20,420 nt of DNA, taken from positions 1-20,420 of the forward strand of contig CAKUJM010000049.1 of the NCBI GenBank assembly GCA_934661755.1. Reading direction: 5' to 3'. Made by a program: the position numbers and the translations under genes. Shown here piece after piece: positions 11,038 through 18,467 of the stretch. The notes beneath the pieces were generated by a model. That model saw nothing but the letters and a program-made list of their open reading frames with translations, was not told the origin of the DNA and did no database searches. Within the stretch, counting starts at the first letter, position 1. Each line of letters opens with the position of its first letter. Source of the DNA: an uncultured Lentisphaeria bacterium (GTDB lineage: Bacteria; Verrucomicrobiota; Lentisphaeria; Oligosphaerales; Oligosphaeraceae).

Positions 11038-11077
11038 AAAAAAAATCCCGCCTGGGAATGGAGGCGGGATTTTTTTT
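11038..11077 (-). terminator. Bidirectional intrinsic terminator
   Basis: A perfect dyad, A8-TCCCGCCT on one side and AGGCGGGA-T8 on the other, surrounds an 8-base loop, so each strand has a stem followed by eight T residues. On the minus strand it ends the M16 protease and downstream gene transcript before the recJ promoter. Confidence 0.92.
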
Positions 11078-11120
11078 CGCACCGTGTCGGGATGCAATGC
11101 GTGGAGCGTGGCGGCGGCCG

Positions 11121-11822
11121 TCAATTGGGGACGCGCCCCAGCATGGTCCACGGCCGGCTGGAGTGCATGGCAAAGAGCAGATAGCCGATTTCCGCCTCCC
11201 AAGGCGCACTGGGCGCCACCATGGCGCGCGGCTGTTCATCCTGCAAGGCGACGGCGAATTCGTTATAGCCATCGGTGCGCAGCAGCGCAGTGGCAGTGCC
11301 ATGGGTACCGATGGCAATCACCTTGAAGCTGCCATCCGGGGAATCCTCGTAGGTGACTGCGGCCTCGTTGTTGAGGATCAGCCAGCCGAGCAGATCCTCG
11401 TCGCGGATGCGTCCGAACATCCCCAGATTCGACGGCTTGCTCAGACGCACCTGCTGCATTGCGCCCAGCACCCCCGCGGAGATCGTCTCCTTCAGACGCG
11501 CCATCGCCCATTCGAAGCGCAGCGACCCCAGCCAGCAGATCTGCAGATGGCGGCGTTTGGCCGCGGCGCACAGCCGTTTCAGCGACTCCGGGGTCTCGCC
11601 GCACAGCCCGCACAGCGCGAAAGGCAGCTTCGCCTTCAGCAGCGCCTTGAGCACCCGCTGCCGTTCTTCGCCATCGACATCGATGATCGCGGTCTTGGCC
11701 GCCCCCAGCTGTTCGCCGGGGTCCTCCGACGGCGCGACAATCCGGATGCAGGCGCGTTTGCGCGCCGCACGCGCGCAAGGCGATTCTGGATTAAGGGTAA
11801 AGCAGACGATTTCCTCGGTCAT
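11121..11822 (-). CDS. Hypothetical protein, probable degenerate Gfo/Idh/MocA relative
   Basis: The 233-residue protein starting MTEEIVCFTLNPES has no clear catalytic motif. Residues about 40-135 read like the second half of a Gfo/Idh/MocA Rossmann domain: a hydrophobic strand AAIIDVDG-like, a helix, FALCGLCGETPESLKRLCAAA where active members have the EKP strand and helix, and RFEWAMARLKETISAGVLGAMQQV, which parallels the usual kLKelIdsGalGkv segment. The glycine loop and the EKP lysine are missing, so dehydrogenase activity is unlikely. The assignment is by eye. The start is the Met 67 bases after the M16 stop; the ribosome-binding site is weak and upstream in-frame codons overlap the M16 gene. 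It is probably co-transcribed with the protease. Confidence 0.65.
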   Translation of the reverse strand: MTEEIVCFTLNPESPCARAARKRACIRIVAPSEDPGEQLGAAKTAIIDVDGEERQRVLKALLKAKLPFALCGLCGETPESLKRLCAAAKRRHLQICWLGSLRFEWAMARLKETISAGVLGAMQQVRLSKPSNLGMFGRIRDEDLLGWLILNNEAAVTYEDSPDGSFKVIAIGTHGTATALLRTDGYNEFAVALQDEQPRAMVAPSAPWEAEIGYLLFAMHSSRPWTMLGRVPN

Positions 11823-11889
11823 GGCGGTATGATTCCAGCGGTATACGGGCGGATTTTTCCTTTTGAGGGCGCGGCAAAAGCGCAACTCA

Positions 11890-14790
11890 CTATAATATAA
11901 TCTTCTCAAAGCCCGCCATTTTGACTTGCGCGGGCACAATCGCGCAGTCGTTATGGCAGTTCCGGGCCGGATCAAAGAGCTGGTCGCCAATGGCCATCAG
12001 GTCGCCGGCGTCCAACGCCTGCAGCATCTCGTAGCGCCGCTGGCGGCTTTCGTTGCTGCGGCGATGGGCCAGCATCTTCGCGCACAGCCCCGCCATTTCC
12101 GCCTGGTAGACCGGCCGCAGATACGCCCCCGCGCAGGAGATCAGCGACTGCTCGACCGCGTCGGCGCTGAGCATCCCCGGCGAATGCAGCTGTTCCAGAA
12201 TGGCGTCGAATGCGGCGTAGGCGTTCTCCGGATGAGGGTCATCAGCCGAGCACAGGCTCAGCCGCTGCAAATGCCGGCTGTAGCTGGCCTGGACCATGTA
12301 CGCGCCGCCCTTCACCCGGATCTGATCCCACAGGAATCCCTCCGAGAGGATCCGGCAAAGCACCTTGGCTGCAGCCCGCTGGCGCGGCGAGAGGCCGTCG
12401 GCGCGCAGCACCCGGGTGCAGCAGGACACCTTGGTGTCAACCGGGCAGAACTCGCGGCGCATGGCCGGAGGCGTCAATGGCCGGTCAAGATGGACCGGGC
12501 TGGCGAAGCCCGTCAGCGCATCACGCCGTCCGAAGCCCTGCAGGAACTGCCCGGCGGCGGCCAGCCCGCCGTCGCCGCCCAGGTACCCCGCCGCGACCAT
12601 CGGCATTCCCCGCAGCCATTCGGCGCACTTCTGCAGATCCTCCACCAGCGCGTCAAGCCGCGGTCCGTCGTATTTTGCCAGCTCCTGGCACAGGTGATAG
12701 CCGCTGAATCCGGCGACGCTCTCCTGCAGTTCGCCATTGGGGAAAAGCCCCGCGGAACAGCGCGCCTGGCAGCGCGGCAGGGCGGCACGGGTGACAATGG
12801 CGGCGGCGGCGCGGGCGGCGGCGGCCTTCAGGCACTGGGCAAGCCGGGCGCGCTCGCTGAAGATGATGCTGTCCAGCTGCAGCCGCAGCAACTCCAGCGC
12901 CTGGGGGAAATTCTCCTCCAGGCCGCCGCACATCAGCTTCAATTCCAGCGCCGGATCGCCATTTTTCAGGGAGTTGTATCCGGAATTGACCGAGAACGCC
13001 ACTCCAAGGCTGTTCAGCAGGCGGCTGAAGGCGTCGTAGCTGTATTTGCCATTGCCCAGCAGGGTGAACAGCGACAGGAATAGCGGCATCGCCAGATGCA
13101 GCTGCGGCGGCAGCTGCGCCATGTCGCCGATGGCGACCAGCTGGCAGACGCCATTGTGGAAGAGCCGTCCCCGCCGCACCGGCAATCCGCCGGGCAGCAG
13201 GGCATCCTCGTATGGGACCGGCGGCGCCACGGCCGGCAGGTCGCTGCGATGCAGCCGCGGCAATGACGCCAGCGCCTCGGCGCTGTCCGGCTGCCCGGCG
13301 GAGCTCTCCAGCATCGCCATGTCGCGCCGCACCCGGTCGCGCCTGGCCTGATCCATCCCCCGGAGCCTGGACTCCAGGCGTTTCCGTTGCGCTTGCTGCA
13401 TCCGCTTCTGCAATCCGGAATCCGGGGTCATCCCGATCAGCACCCGCCGCGGATTGGAAATCAGATAGCGGTCGATGAGCTCCTCGAAATAGCGCGGGCG
13501 CCTGGCAAGCACTTCGCGGATCTTCGGCAACTCCTCCGCCTGGCGCATGAAGAAAAACGGATCGTCCGAATAGCACCACGATGCCATCACATCCTCCAGC
13601 AGATCCAGCAGGTGCTTGCTGTCCGTCACCTGGTTCTCAAGCCGGAAGGCGGATACCGCCGCCTGCACCATCTGCGGATCCAGGCCCTCCGACACGCATT
13701 TCCGCAGGCTCTCCATCACCAGCCGGTGAAACCGGCGGACATTGCAGGGCTTCACACCACGCATCCCCACCGCGAAGGTCGCAAATTGCGTCTCATTGTC
13801 ATACCCGCTGCCCAGCACTGCGCTTCCCAGTCCGGAGTCCATCAGCGCCTTGTTCAGCGGCGCCCCCGAGCCGCCCATCAGCACGCTCTCCAGCAGCTGC
13901 AATCCGAGGTCATCTGCGCTGCGGGTGGCCTCGTCCAGCCGCCACGCAACCGCCGCAATGCCGGTGCCGCCGGCCCGCGACGCCGGGTCCGGGACAAAAG
14001 GCACCCGCCGGGACGCCGGCAGACGCACCCTGGCCGACTTGGGCAGCGCGCCCTGCGGCGCAACGGGATACGCCGGCGTGTCCGCCAGCTGCCGCTCGAT
14101 GTACTCCAGCTTCTCCGCCGTCGGGATGTTGCCGTAAAGCACCACCTTGGTCACCGCGGGATTGTAGTGCTCCCGATGGAACTGGCAGAATTTCCGGTAG
14201 CTCAGCGATGGAATCCGCCCGGGAAAGCCGCCCGAGTCATAGCGCATCCGGCTGTCATTCAGCAGCGTCCGGCTGACTGCCCGCTCCAGCACCGTCCCCG
14301 GATCGGAATAGTATCCCGACATCTCGTTGTAGACGATTCCGTTGATTTCCAGCTTCGGACGACGCGAACTGCCGCCCAGCTCGTAGTGCCAGCCCTCCCG
14401 CAGGAAGGTCTCGCGCTTCAACTCCGGATGGAACACCGCATCCCAATAGACGTCGAAAAGATTGAAATAGTCCTTCCGGCAGCAGGTGGTGCAGGGATAC
14501 ACCGTGCGGTCCGGATAGGTCATCGCGTTGATGAAGGTCGCCATGCTGCTCTTCAGCATGCACACGAACGGATCCCGAACCGGATAGCGCTTCGACCCCG
14601 ACAGCACCGAATGCTCGATGATGTGCGCCACCCCGGTGTCATCCGAGGGAGCGGTTGGAAAACAGATCGCGAAGAGGTTCTCCGGATCGTCAGACTCCAG
14701 CGACAACACCTCCAGACCGCATTCATGGCCATAGCGCAGGGCGACAATCCCCCGCTCCGGAAACTGGGTCCTGCTTATCAGTGAAAACAT
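11890..14790 (-). CDS. M16 zinc metalloprotease, PreP/M16C type
   Basis: The 966-residue protein matches the length and architecture of presequence-protease-like peptidases, which degrade short unfolded peptides inside a closing chamber. The inverted zinc motif HxxEH is seen as His56-Ile-Ile-Glu59-His60 within VAHIIEHSVLSGSKRYP. The third ligand is likely Glu156 in IVYNEMSGYYSD. The C-terminal half is the inactive M16 pair, with R and Y residues near VKGGAYMVQASYS as in the family's substrate-binding site. No signal peptide is seen, so it is probably cytosolic. The ATG lacks a clear Shine-Dalgarno sequence. It begins 143 bases after rplQ, past the ribosomal-operon terminator, so it needs its own promoter, which I could not place. 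Confidence 0.93.
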   Translation of the reverse strand: MFSLISRTQFPERGIVALRYGHECGLEVLSLESDDPENLFAICFPTAPSDDTGVAHIIEHSVLSGSKRYPVRDPFVCMLKSSMATFINAMTYPDRTVYPCTTCCRKDYFNLFDVYWDAVFHPELKRETFLREGWHYELGGSSRRPKLEINGIVYNEMSGYYSDPGTVLERAVSRTLLNDSRMRYDSGGFPGRIPSLSYRKFCQFHREHYNPAVTKVVLYGNIPTAEKLEYIERQLADTPAYPVAPQGALPKSARVRLPASRRVPFVPDPASRAGGTGIAAVAWRLDEATRSADDLGLQLLESVLMGGSGAPLNKALMDSGLGSAVLGSGYDNETQFATFAVGMRGVKPCNVRRFHRLVMESLRKCVSEGLDPQMVQAAVSAFRLENQVTDSKHLLDLLEDVMASWCYSDDPFFFMRQAEELPKIREVLARRPRYFEELIDRYLISNPRRVLIGMTPDSGLQKRMQQAQRKRLESRLRGMDQARRDRVRRDMAMLESSAGQPDSAEALASLPRLHRSDLPAVAPPVPYEDALLPGGLPVRRGRLFHNGVCQLVAIGDMAQLPPQLHLAMPLFLSLFTLLGNGKYSYDAFSRLLNSLGVAFSVNSGYNSLKNGDPALELKLMCGGLEENFPQALELLRLQLDSIIFSERARLAQCLKAAAARAAAAIVTRAALPRCQARCSAGLFPNGELQESVAGFSGYHLCQELAKYDGPRLDALVEDLQKCAEWLRGMPMVAAGYLGGDGGLAAAGQFLQGFGRRDALTGFASPVHLDRPLTPPAMRREFCPVDTKVSCCTRVLRADGLSPRQRAAAKVLCRILSEGFLWDQIRVKGGAYMVQASYSRHLQRLSLCSADDPHPENAYAAFDAILEQLHSPGMLSADAVEQSLISCAGAYLRPVYQAEMAGLCAKMLAHRRSNESRQRRYEMLQALDAGDLMAIGDQLFDPARNCHNDCAIVPAQVKMAGFEKIIL

Positions 14791-14830
14791 GGCGTGATAT
14801 ATCTGTGCATCAACTGATGGGTGGAAAACG

Positions 14831-14868
14831 AAAAAAGCCGGAAACGCCTACATGGCAGGCATTCCGGC
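14831..14868 (-). terminator. Intrinsic terminator of the alpha operon
   Basis: On the minus strand GCCGGAA pairs with TTCCGGC, then past a small internal loop GCCT pairs with AGGC around a 7-base loop. TTTTTT follows at 14831-14836. It lies about 65 bases past the rplQ stop and closes the ribosomal/transcription operon. Confidence 0.88.
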
Positions 14869-14932
14869 AATCCCGGGAGGCAAAGCGGCGGCCGCCGATG
14901 ACGGCAGCTGCCGCTTCCCGCGGTCAATGAAG

Positions 14933-15379
14933 TCAGGCCTTCTGCTCCGCAGTCTCGGCAGCCTCCGCAGGCGCGGCGGCACTCTCCGCGGGCGCGGCAG
15001 GCGCGGCCGCCTTCACTTCGTCATCCTTCTCCACCAGCGCCAGGATGCACATCTCGGCAGCGTCGCCAATGCGCTTGCCCAGCTTGGTGATGCGGGTGTA
15101 GCCGCCCTGGCGGTTCTTATACGCCGGCGCCAGCACGTCGAACAGCTTGGCCACCGGGGTCTCCTGACGCAGCGTCGCCAGCGCCAGACGCCGCGCGTGC
15201 AGCGTCCCCTGCTTGCCCTTGGTGATCATCTGCTCGGCCAGCTGGCGAATGCGCTTGGCGCGCACCAGCGTGGTGGTGATGCGCTCATGCTCGATCAGGC
15301 TGCACACCGCGTTGGCCAGCAACGCGCGCACATGCGCAGAACTGCGGTTGATCTTGAAAGTTGCAACACGATGTCTCAT
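14933..15379 (-). CDS. rplQ: 50S ribosomal protein L17
   Basis: The 148-residue large-subunit protein starts with the family hallmark MRHRVATFKINRSSAHVRALLANAV and continues LIEHERITTTLVRAKRIRQLAEQMI and GGYTRITKLGKRIGDAAEM. The last 30 or so residues (KAAAPAAPAESAAAPAEAAE...) are an Ala/Glu-rich, probably disordered extension beyond the core fold. It starts 3 bases after the rpoA stop, and its AGGAG lies in the last rpoA codons, implying translational coupling. It is the last gene before the terminator. Confidence 0.97.
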   Translation of the reverse strand: MRHRVATFKINRSSAHVRALLANAVCSLIEHERITTTLVRAKRIRQLAEQMITKGKQGTLHARRLALATLRQETPVAKLFDVLAPAYKNRQGGYTRITKLGKRIGDAAEMCILALVEKDDEVKAAAPAAPAESAAAPAEAAETAEQKA

Positions 15380-15382
15380 GAC

Positions 15383-16450
15383 TTACTCCTTCGATGCAGA
15401 CTGGACCTGGTTCTGCGCAATCTGCCGATTCAATTCTTCCTTGACATTCTCACTCAGCGCCATCTCCAGATGCAGCCCCATGTCCTCAAGCTTCTGCTTG
15501 ATCTCGGTGAGGGACTTCTTGCCAAAATTGCGGCATTTCAGCATCTGGTTCTCCGAACGCTGCACCAGCTCGCCGACAAAATGGATGCTGTCGCCATTCA
15601 GGCAATTGACCGCCCGCACCGACAAATCCAGATCCGCGACATTCTTCGACAGCTTCTCCAGCAGCTCGCGCTCCTCGTCGCTAAGGCCGATGGCGGCCGG
15701 CGCGGCATTGACATCCACCGCGCTGAAGACCCCCAGCTTGGCGCGCAGGATCTGCGCCGCCTGCATCACCGCGTCCTTCGGGTCGATGCGCTGGTCGGTC
15801 CACACCTGGAGCACCAGGCGGTCCAGATCGGTGCGTTCGCCGAAGTGGCTGGCCTGCACGTCATAGCGGACCCGCTCGATCGGGTTGAAGAGGCTGTCGA
15901 TCGGAATGGAGCCGACCGGCTGCTCGCTGCTGCGATTGTTTTCACTGGCGACATATCCGGCGCCGCGCGCCAGATCGATCTCGATGCGGAAGGGACGGTC
16001 CAGCGGCCGGTCCGCACTCAGGGTGCAGATCTTCAGGTCCTTGTTGATCACCTGGATGATGCCGTCTTCGCGCACATCCGCGCCGGTGACCTCGCCGGCC
16101 TTGGTGGCCACCAGCTCCAGGGTGCGGGGCATGGCGACATCCGCGTCGCAGCGGAACTTCAGCTTCTTGACATTGAGGATGATCTCCATGACATCCTCCA
16201 TCACCCCTTCCAGCGCCATGAACTCGTGCGGCGCGCCCTCGATGCGGATGCAGCTTGCCGCCACCCCCTCCATCTGGGAGAGCAGCACCCGCCGCAGCGC
16301 ATTTCCTATCGTATGGCCGAAGCCATTCTCGAGCGGCTCGACGATGAACTTGCCGTAGCCCGGGGTCGCGCTCTCGGCTTCCATCTCAAAGCTGGTATGG
16401 CTCTCGAAGTCTTCTGCCTTGGACTTGTTGTAAATTCCCTGAACTGCCAT
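15383..16450 (-). CDS. rpoA: RNA polymerase alpha subunit
   Basis: The 355-residue subunit nucleates polymerase assembly. The N-terminal domain shows the dimer-interface helix GHTIGNALRRVLLSQMEG (about 45-62). The C-terminal domain shows LDLSVRAVNCLNGDSIHFVGEL and NFGKKSLTEIKQKLEDMGL, with Arg279 and Asn282 at the positions that contact UP-element DNA in E. coli alpha. It is longer than the 329-residue E. coli protein, by about 20 residues at the N-terminus and a polar C-terminal tail. GGAGG stands 7 bases before the ATG. It follows rpsK with no rpsD between them, unlike gamma-proteobacteria. Confidence 0.98.
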   Translation of the reverse strand: MAVQGIYNKSKAEDFESHTSFEMEAESATPGYGKFIVEPLENGFGHTIGNALRRVLLSQMEGVAASCIRIEGAPHEFMALEGVMEDVMEIILNVKKLKFRCDADVAMPRTLELVATKAGEVTGADVREDGIIQVINKDLKICTLSADRPLDRPFRIEIDLARGAGYVASENNRSSEQPVGSIPIDSLFNPIERVRYDVQASHFGERTDLDRLVLQVWTDQRIDPKDAVMQAAQILRAKLGVFSAVDVNAAPAAIGLSDEERELLEKLSKNVADLDLSVRAVNCLNGDSIHFVGELVQRSENQMLKCRNFGKKSLTEIKQKLEDMGLHLEMALSENVKEELNRQIAQNQVQSASKE

Positions 16451-16507
16451 TTAATAACCTCCATGGTAATGGCACTCAAACCACCGCGTGACAACAACAA
16501 CGCCGCT

Positions 16508-16535
16508 GTGACTTCCGGGCGCCCCCGGAAATCAC
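16508..16535 (-). other. 12-bp hairpin between rpsK and rpoA
   Basis: On the minus strand GTGATTTCCGGG pairs with CCCGGAAGTCAC (one G-U) around a GGCG loop. CGCC and GGCG outside it can extend the stem past a bulge. No T-run follows, so this is not a classic terminator; it could be an RNA-processing, stability or autoregulatory element in the 98-base gap. Confidence 0.6.
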
Positions 16536-16548
16536 GGCGATGCAAGCA

Positions 16549-17016
16549 TCAGATGCGGCGGCGCTTCGGGGGACGGCAGCCATTGTGCGGCAACGGGGTG
16601 ACGTCACGCAGCACCGTGATCTCCAGCCCCGCCAGGTTGATGCCGCGCACTGCCGATTCGCGGCCCGCGCCCGGTCCCTTGACTTCGACCTGGACTTCCT
16701 TGAGTCCGTAGGTGAGCATCGCCTTCTTGGCGGCCTCGTTGGCAATCACCTGGGCGACATACGCGGTGCTCTTGCGGGAGCCCTTGTACCCCAGCTTGCC
16801 GCCGGTGCACCAGGAAAGTACATTCCCCTGCACGTCGGTGATCACCACCCGGGTGTTGTTGAATGTCGCCTCGACATGCACCACGCCGCTGAGCACCTGC
16901 CGTCCGCCCTTCACGCGGCGGCTCTTGACCTCGGTGGCCGCAGCCGCGCCGCCGTCGGCGAGAATCTCAGCCGCAGTGGTCGCGGCGGGATTTTTTTCCT
17001 TCGTCTCTTCTGCCAT
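16549..17016 (-). CDS. rpsK: 30S ribosomal protein S11
   Basis: The 155-residue small-subunit protein lines the mRNA exit and decoding-region platform. Core motifs are GVVHVEATFNNTRVVITDVQGN, SWCTGGKLGYKGSRKSTAYVAQ, VEVKGPGAGRESAVRGI and PHNGCRPPKRRRI at the end. About 35 residues of Ala/Glu/Lys-rich N-terminal extension (MAEETKEKNPAATTAAEIL...) precede the core. I chose the second Met, since GGAG lies 11 bases before it; the first Met 7 codons earlier has no ribosome-binding site. It sits 109 bases after rpsM. Confidence 0.96.
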   Translation of the reverse strand: MAEETKEKNPAATTAAEILADGGAAAATEVKSRRVKGGRQVLSGVVHVEATFNNTRVVITDVQGNVLSWCTGGKLGYKGSRKSTAYVAQVIANEAAKKAMLTYGLKEVQVEVKGPGAGRESAVRGINLAGLEITVLRDVTPLPHNGCRPPKRRRI

Positions 17017-17125
17017 GATATTATCTTCTCCCGACATGTGAAAAAATGCCTAAATGGGTTGTTATCTATCTCTCGTATTGAGAAGCGATAAAACGCAACT
17101 GTGCCAGAACCGCTCCGTCACCGGG

Positions 17126-17581
17126 CTACTTCTTGCCGGCGGGCTTGGCGGCGGGCTTGGCGGCAGCGGCCTGCTTGGCTTCCGCGGCGGAGGCGGCGGT
17201 GCGGCGTTCCGTTCTGTCGCGGATCGCGCCGACCGTCTTCTTGCCGCCCTTGCGGGTACGGGCGTTGGTGCGGGTGCGCTGGCCGCGGACCGGGAGATTC
17301 TTGCGATGGCGGGTGCCGCGATAGGATCCGATGGCGATGAGGCGGCGGATATTCTGGGCGATCTGGCGGCGCAGGTCGCCTTCCACCATGTAATGCTCCT
17401 GCAAGGTCTGCAGGATCGCGCTGATGTTGGCCTCGTTGAGGTCGGCCGCCGGCATGTCCGGATTGATGCCGGTCAGTTCGCAAATGCGTTTGGCGGTGGC
17501 CGGCCCGATGCCGTAGATGTAGGTCAGGGAGATGACCGTCTTCTTGTTGTTCGGGATATCAACACCGAGAATTCTGGGCAT
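17126..17581 (-). CDS. rpsM: 30S ribosomal protein S13
   Basis: The 151-residue head protein contacts tRNA and the bridge to the large subunit. It starts MPRILGVDIPNNKKTVISLTYIYGIG and carries GSYRGTRHRKNLPVRGQRTRTNARTRKG. The last 30 residues (AASAAEAKQAAAAKPAAKPAGKK) form an Ala/Lys-rich tail beyond the usual ~120-residue length. AGGAA lies about 9 bases before the ATG. It follows rpmJ by 55 bases in the same transcript. Confidence 0.97.
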   Translation of the reverse strand: MPRILGVDIPNNKKTVISLTYIYGIGPATAKRICELTGINPDMPAADLNEANISAILQTLQEHYMVEGDLRRQIAQNIRRLIAIGSYRGTRHRKNLPVRGQRTRTNARTRKGGKKTVGAIRDRTERRTAASAAEAKQAAAAKPAAKPAGKK

Positions 17582-17636
17582 TGTGGTATTTCCTGGAAAT
17601 TGGGGTTATAATTGCAAGTGTTCCCTGGGAGGCGGG

Positions 17637-17753
17637 CTATCCCTGGCGCTGCTTGTGGCGCGGATTCTTGCTGCAGATTACATGGATGACACCGCACCGC
17701 TTGACAATGCGGCAACTATTGCACATCCGCTTGACTGATGCACGTACTTTCAT
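17637..17753 (-). CDS. rpmJ: 50S ribosomal protein L36
   Basis: A short gene of 38 codons, translated by hand, reads MKVRASVKRMCNSCRIVKRC and ends NPRHKQRQG. The zinc ligands of the C-minus-or-plus type are the plus version: Cys11, Cys14, Cys27 and His33. It has the exact length of the E. coli protein. GAGGTG lies 5 bases before the ATG. It is the first gene after a candidate promoter and structured leader, so it may head its own transcript with rpsM-rpsK-rpoA-rplQ. Confidence 0.96.
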   Translation of the reverse strand: MKVRASVKRMCNSCRIVKRCGVIHVICSKNPRHKQRQG

Positions 17754-17962
17754 AATAGCACCTCGATGGAGAGTTTGTTTCTGGATGCGTCAGAAAGACG
17801 GCGCATCCGTGATCTTCCCGGATTTCGACCCGCCGGAAAAGCAAGCCGCACCGCATGACCGGCGGCACGGCGGCGGGAGCCTTTTCGTATCACTGCACGC
17901 CCCGCCCGAAGCCGGCGGACAACCGGAAACAAAATATCCGCCGGGCGTGACGCGCAGAAAAG
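17754..17962 (-). promoter_or_regulatory. Structured 5' leader of rpmJ-rpsM-rpsK-rpoA-rplQ
   Basis: About 210 bases between the candidate promoter and rpmJ contain no gene. Near the 5' end CCGGCGGA (17912-17919) pairs with TCCGCCGG (17937-17944), and CACGC (17896-17900) with GCGTG (17945-17949). Near the 3' end GGATGCG (17783-17789) pairs with CGCATCC (17812-17818), ending about 30 bases before the rpmJ start. Such leaders are typical places for ribosomal-protein autoregulation, but no known motif is recognised. Confidence 0.5.
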
Positions 17963-17968
17963 CCACTT

Positions 17969-17996
17969 AATATAACATCATGGAAAAAATCTGCAA
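17969..17996 (-). promoter_or_regulatory. sigma70-like promoter in infA-rpmJ gap
   Basis: On the minus strand TTGCAG (17991-17996), a 16-base spacer and TATATT (17969-17974) match the consensus at 4 and 5 of 6 bases. Just upstream lies a run of ten C residues on the plus strand (18020-18029). It would start transcription near 17962 and drive rpmJ onward independently of adk-map-infA. Confidence 0.55.
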
Positions 17997-18079
17997 GCGC
18001 AGCAACCATCCCGCATCCGCCCCCCCCCCGGGCACGGCATCCTGCGGCGCGCGCCGGAGGCCGCCCGCCAAATCCGGCG

Positions 18080-18295
18080 TCAGCGCTTGCGGTAGGATAT
18101 CCGCCCCTTGGTAAGATCATAGGGCGAGATCTCCACGGTCACCTGGTCGCCGGGGAGGATGCGGATGAAGTGCTGCCGCATCTTGCCGGAGACATGGGCC
18201 AGGACCTCGTGGCCATTCTCCAAAGTGACGATGAACTGGGTGTTGGGCAGCAACTCCTTGACGACGCCTTCGAATTTTATGCAGTCTTTTGCCAT
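18080..18295 (-). CDS. infA: Translation initiation factor IF-1
   Basis: The 71-residue OB-fold factor binds the 30S A site with IF-2 and IF-3. The sequence MAKDCIKFEGVVKELLPNTQF, then GHEVLAHVSGKMRQHFIRILPGD and a basic end GRISYRKR, matches the family over its full normal length. The second-residue region KDCIKFEG is slightly divergent from the usual KED-x-I-E-x-EG. There is no clear Shine-Dalgarno sequence (GTCACCAT precedes the ATG), unusual next to well-marked neighbours. It lies 172 bases after map. Confidence 0.96.
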   Translation of the reverse strand: MAKDCIKFEGVVKELLPNTQFIVTLENGHEVLAHVSGKMRQHFIRILPGDQVTVEISPYDLTKGRISYRKR

Positions 18296-18467
18296 ATGGT
18301 GACTTTGATTTTGCTTGTCTTTCGTCCTGGGTGGCGGGAGACGACGCCTTCCGCCGCGTCCTCAAGGCACGCGCCTTCAGGATTTCTCAACGCCGGCGAA
18401 GGGAAACGGGCTTCCGCGCCGCCCAGGCTCGTTTTTTTTTCTATCTTGGTTGAAATTGCGCGAAAAA
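18296..18467 (-). other. Gap between map and infA
   Basis: No gene is seen in these 172 bases. They hold an A-run on the minus strand soon after the map stop (about 18428-18438) and a short dyad GACGC-N8-GCGTC near 18341-18362. No convincing promoter or terminator was identified. Confidence 0.35.

Noticed and set aside
13387..14784. 465-residue plus-strand open frame
   Set aside because: Antisense to the M16 protease; typical shadow composition.
14852..16711. 619-residue plus-strand open frame
   Set aside because: Antisense to rplQ, rpoA and part of rpsK, all clear genes; no recognisable domain.
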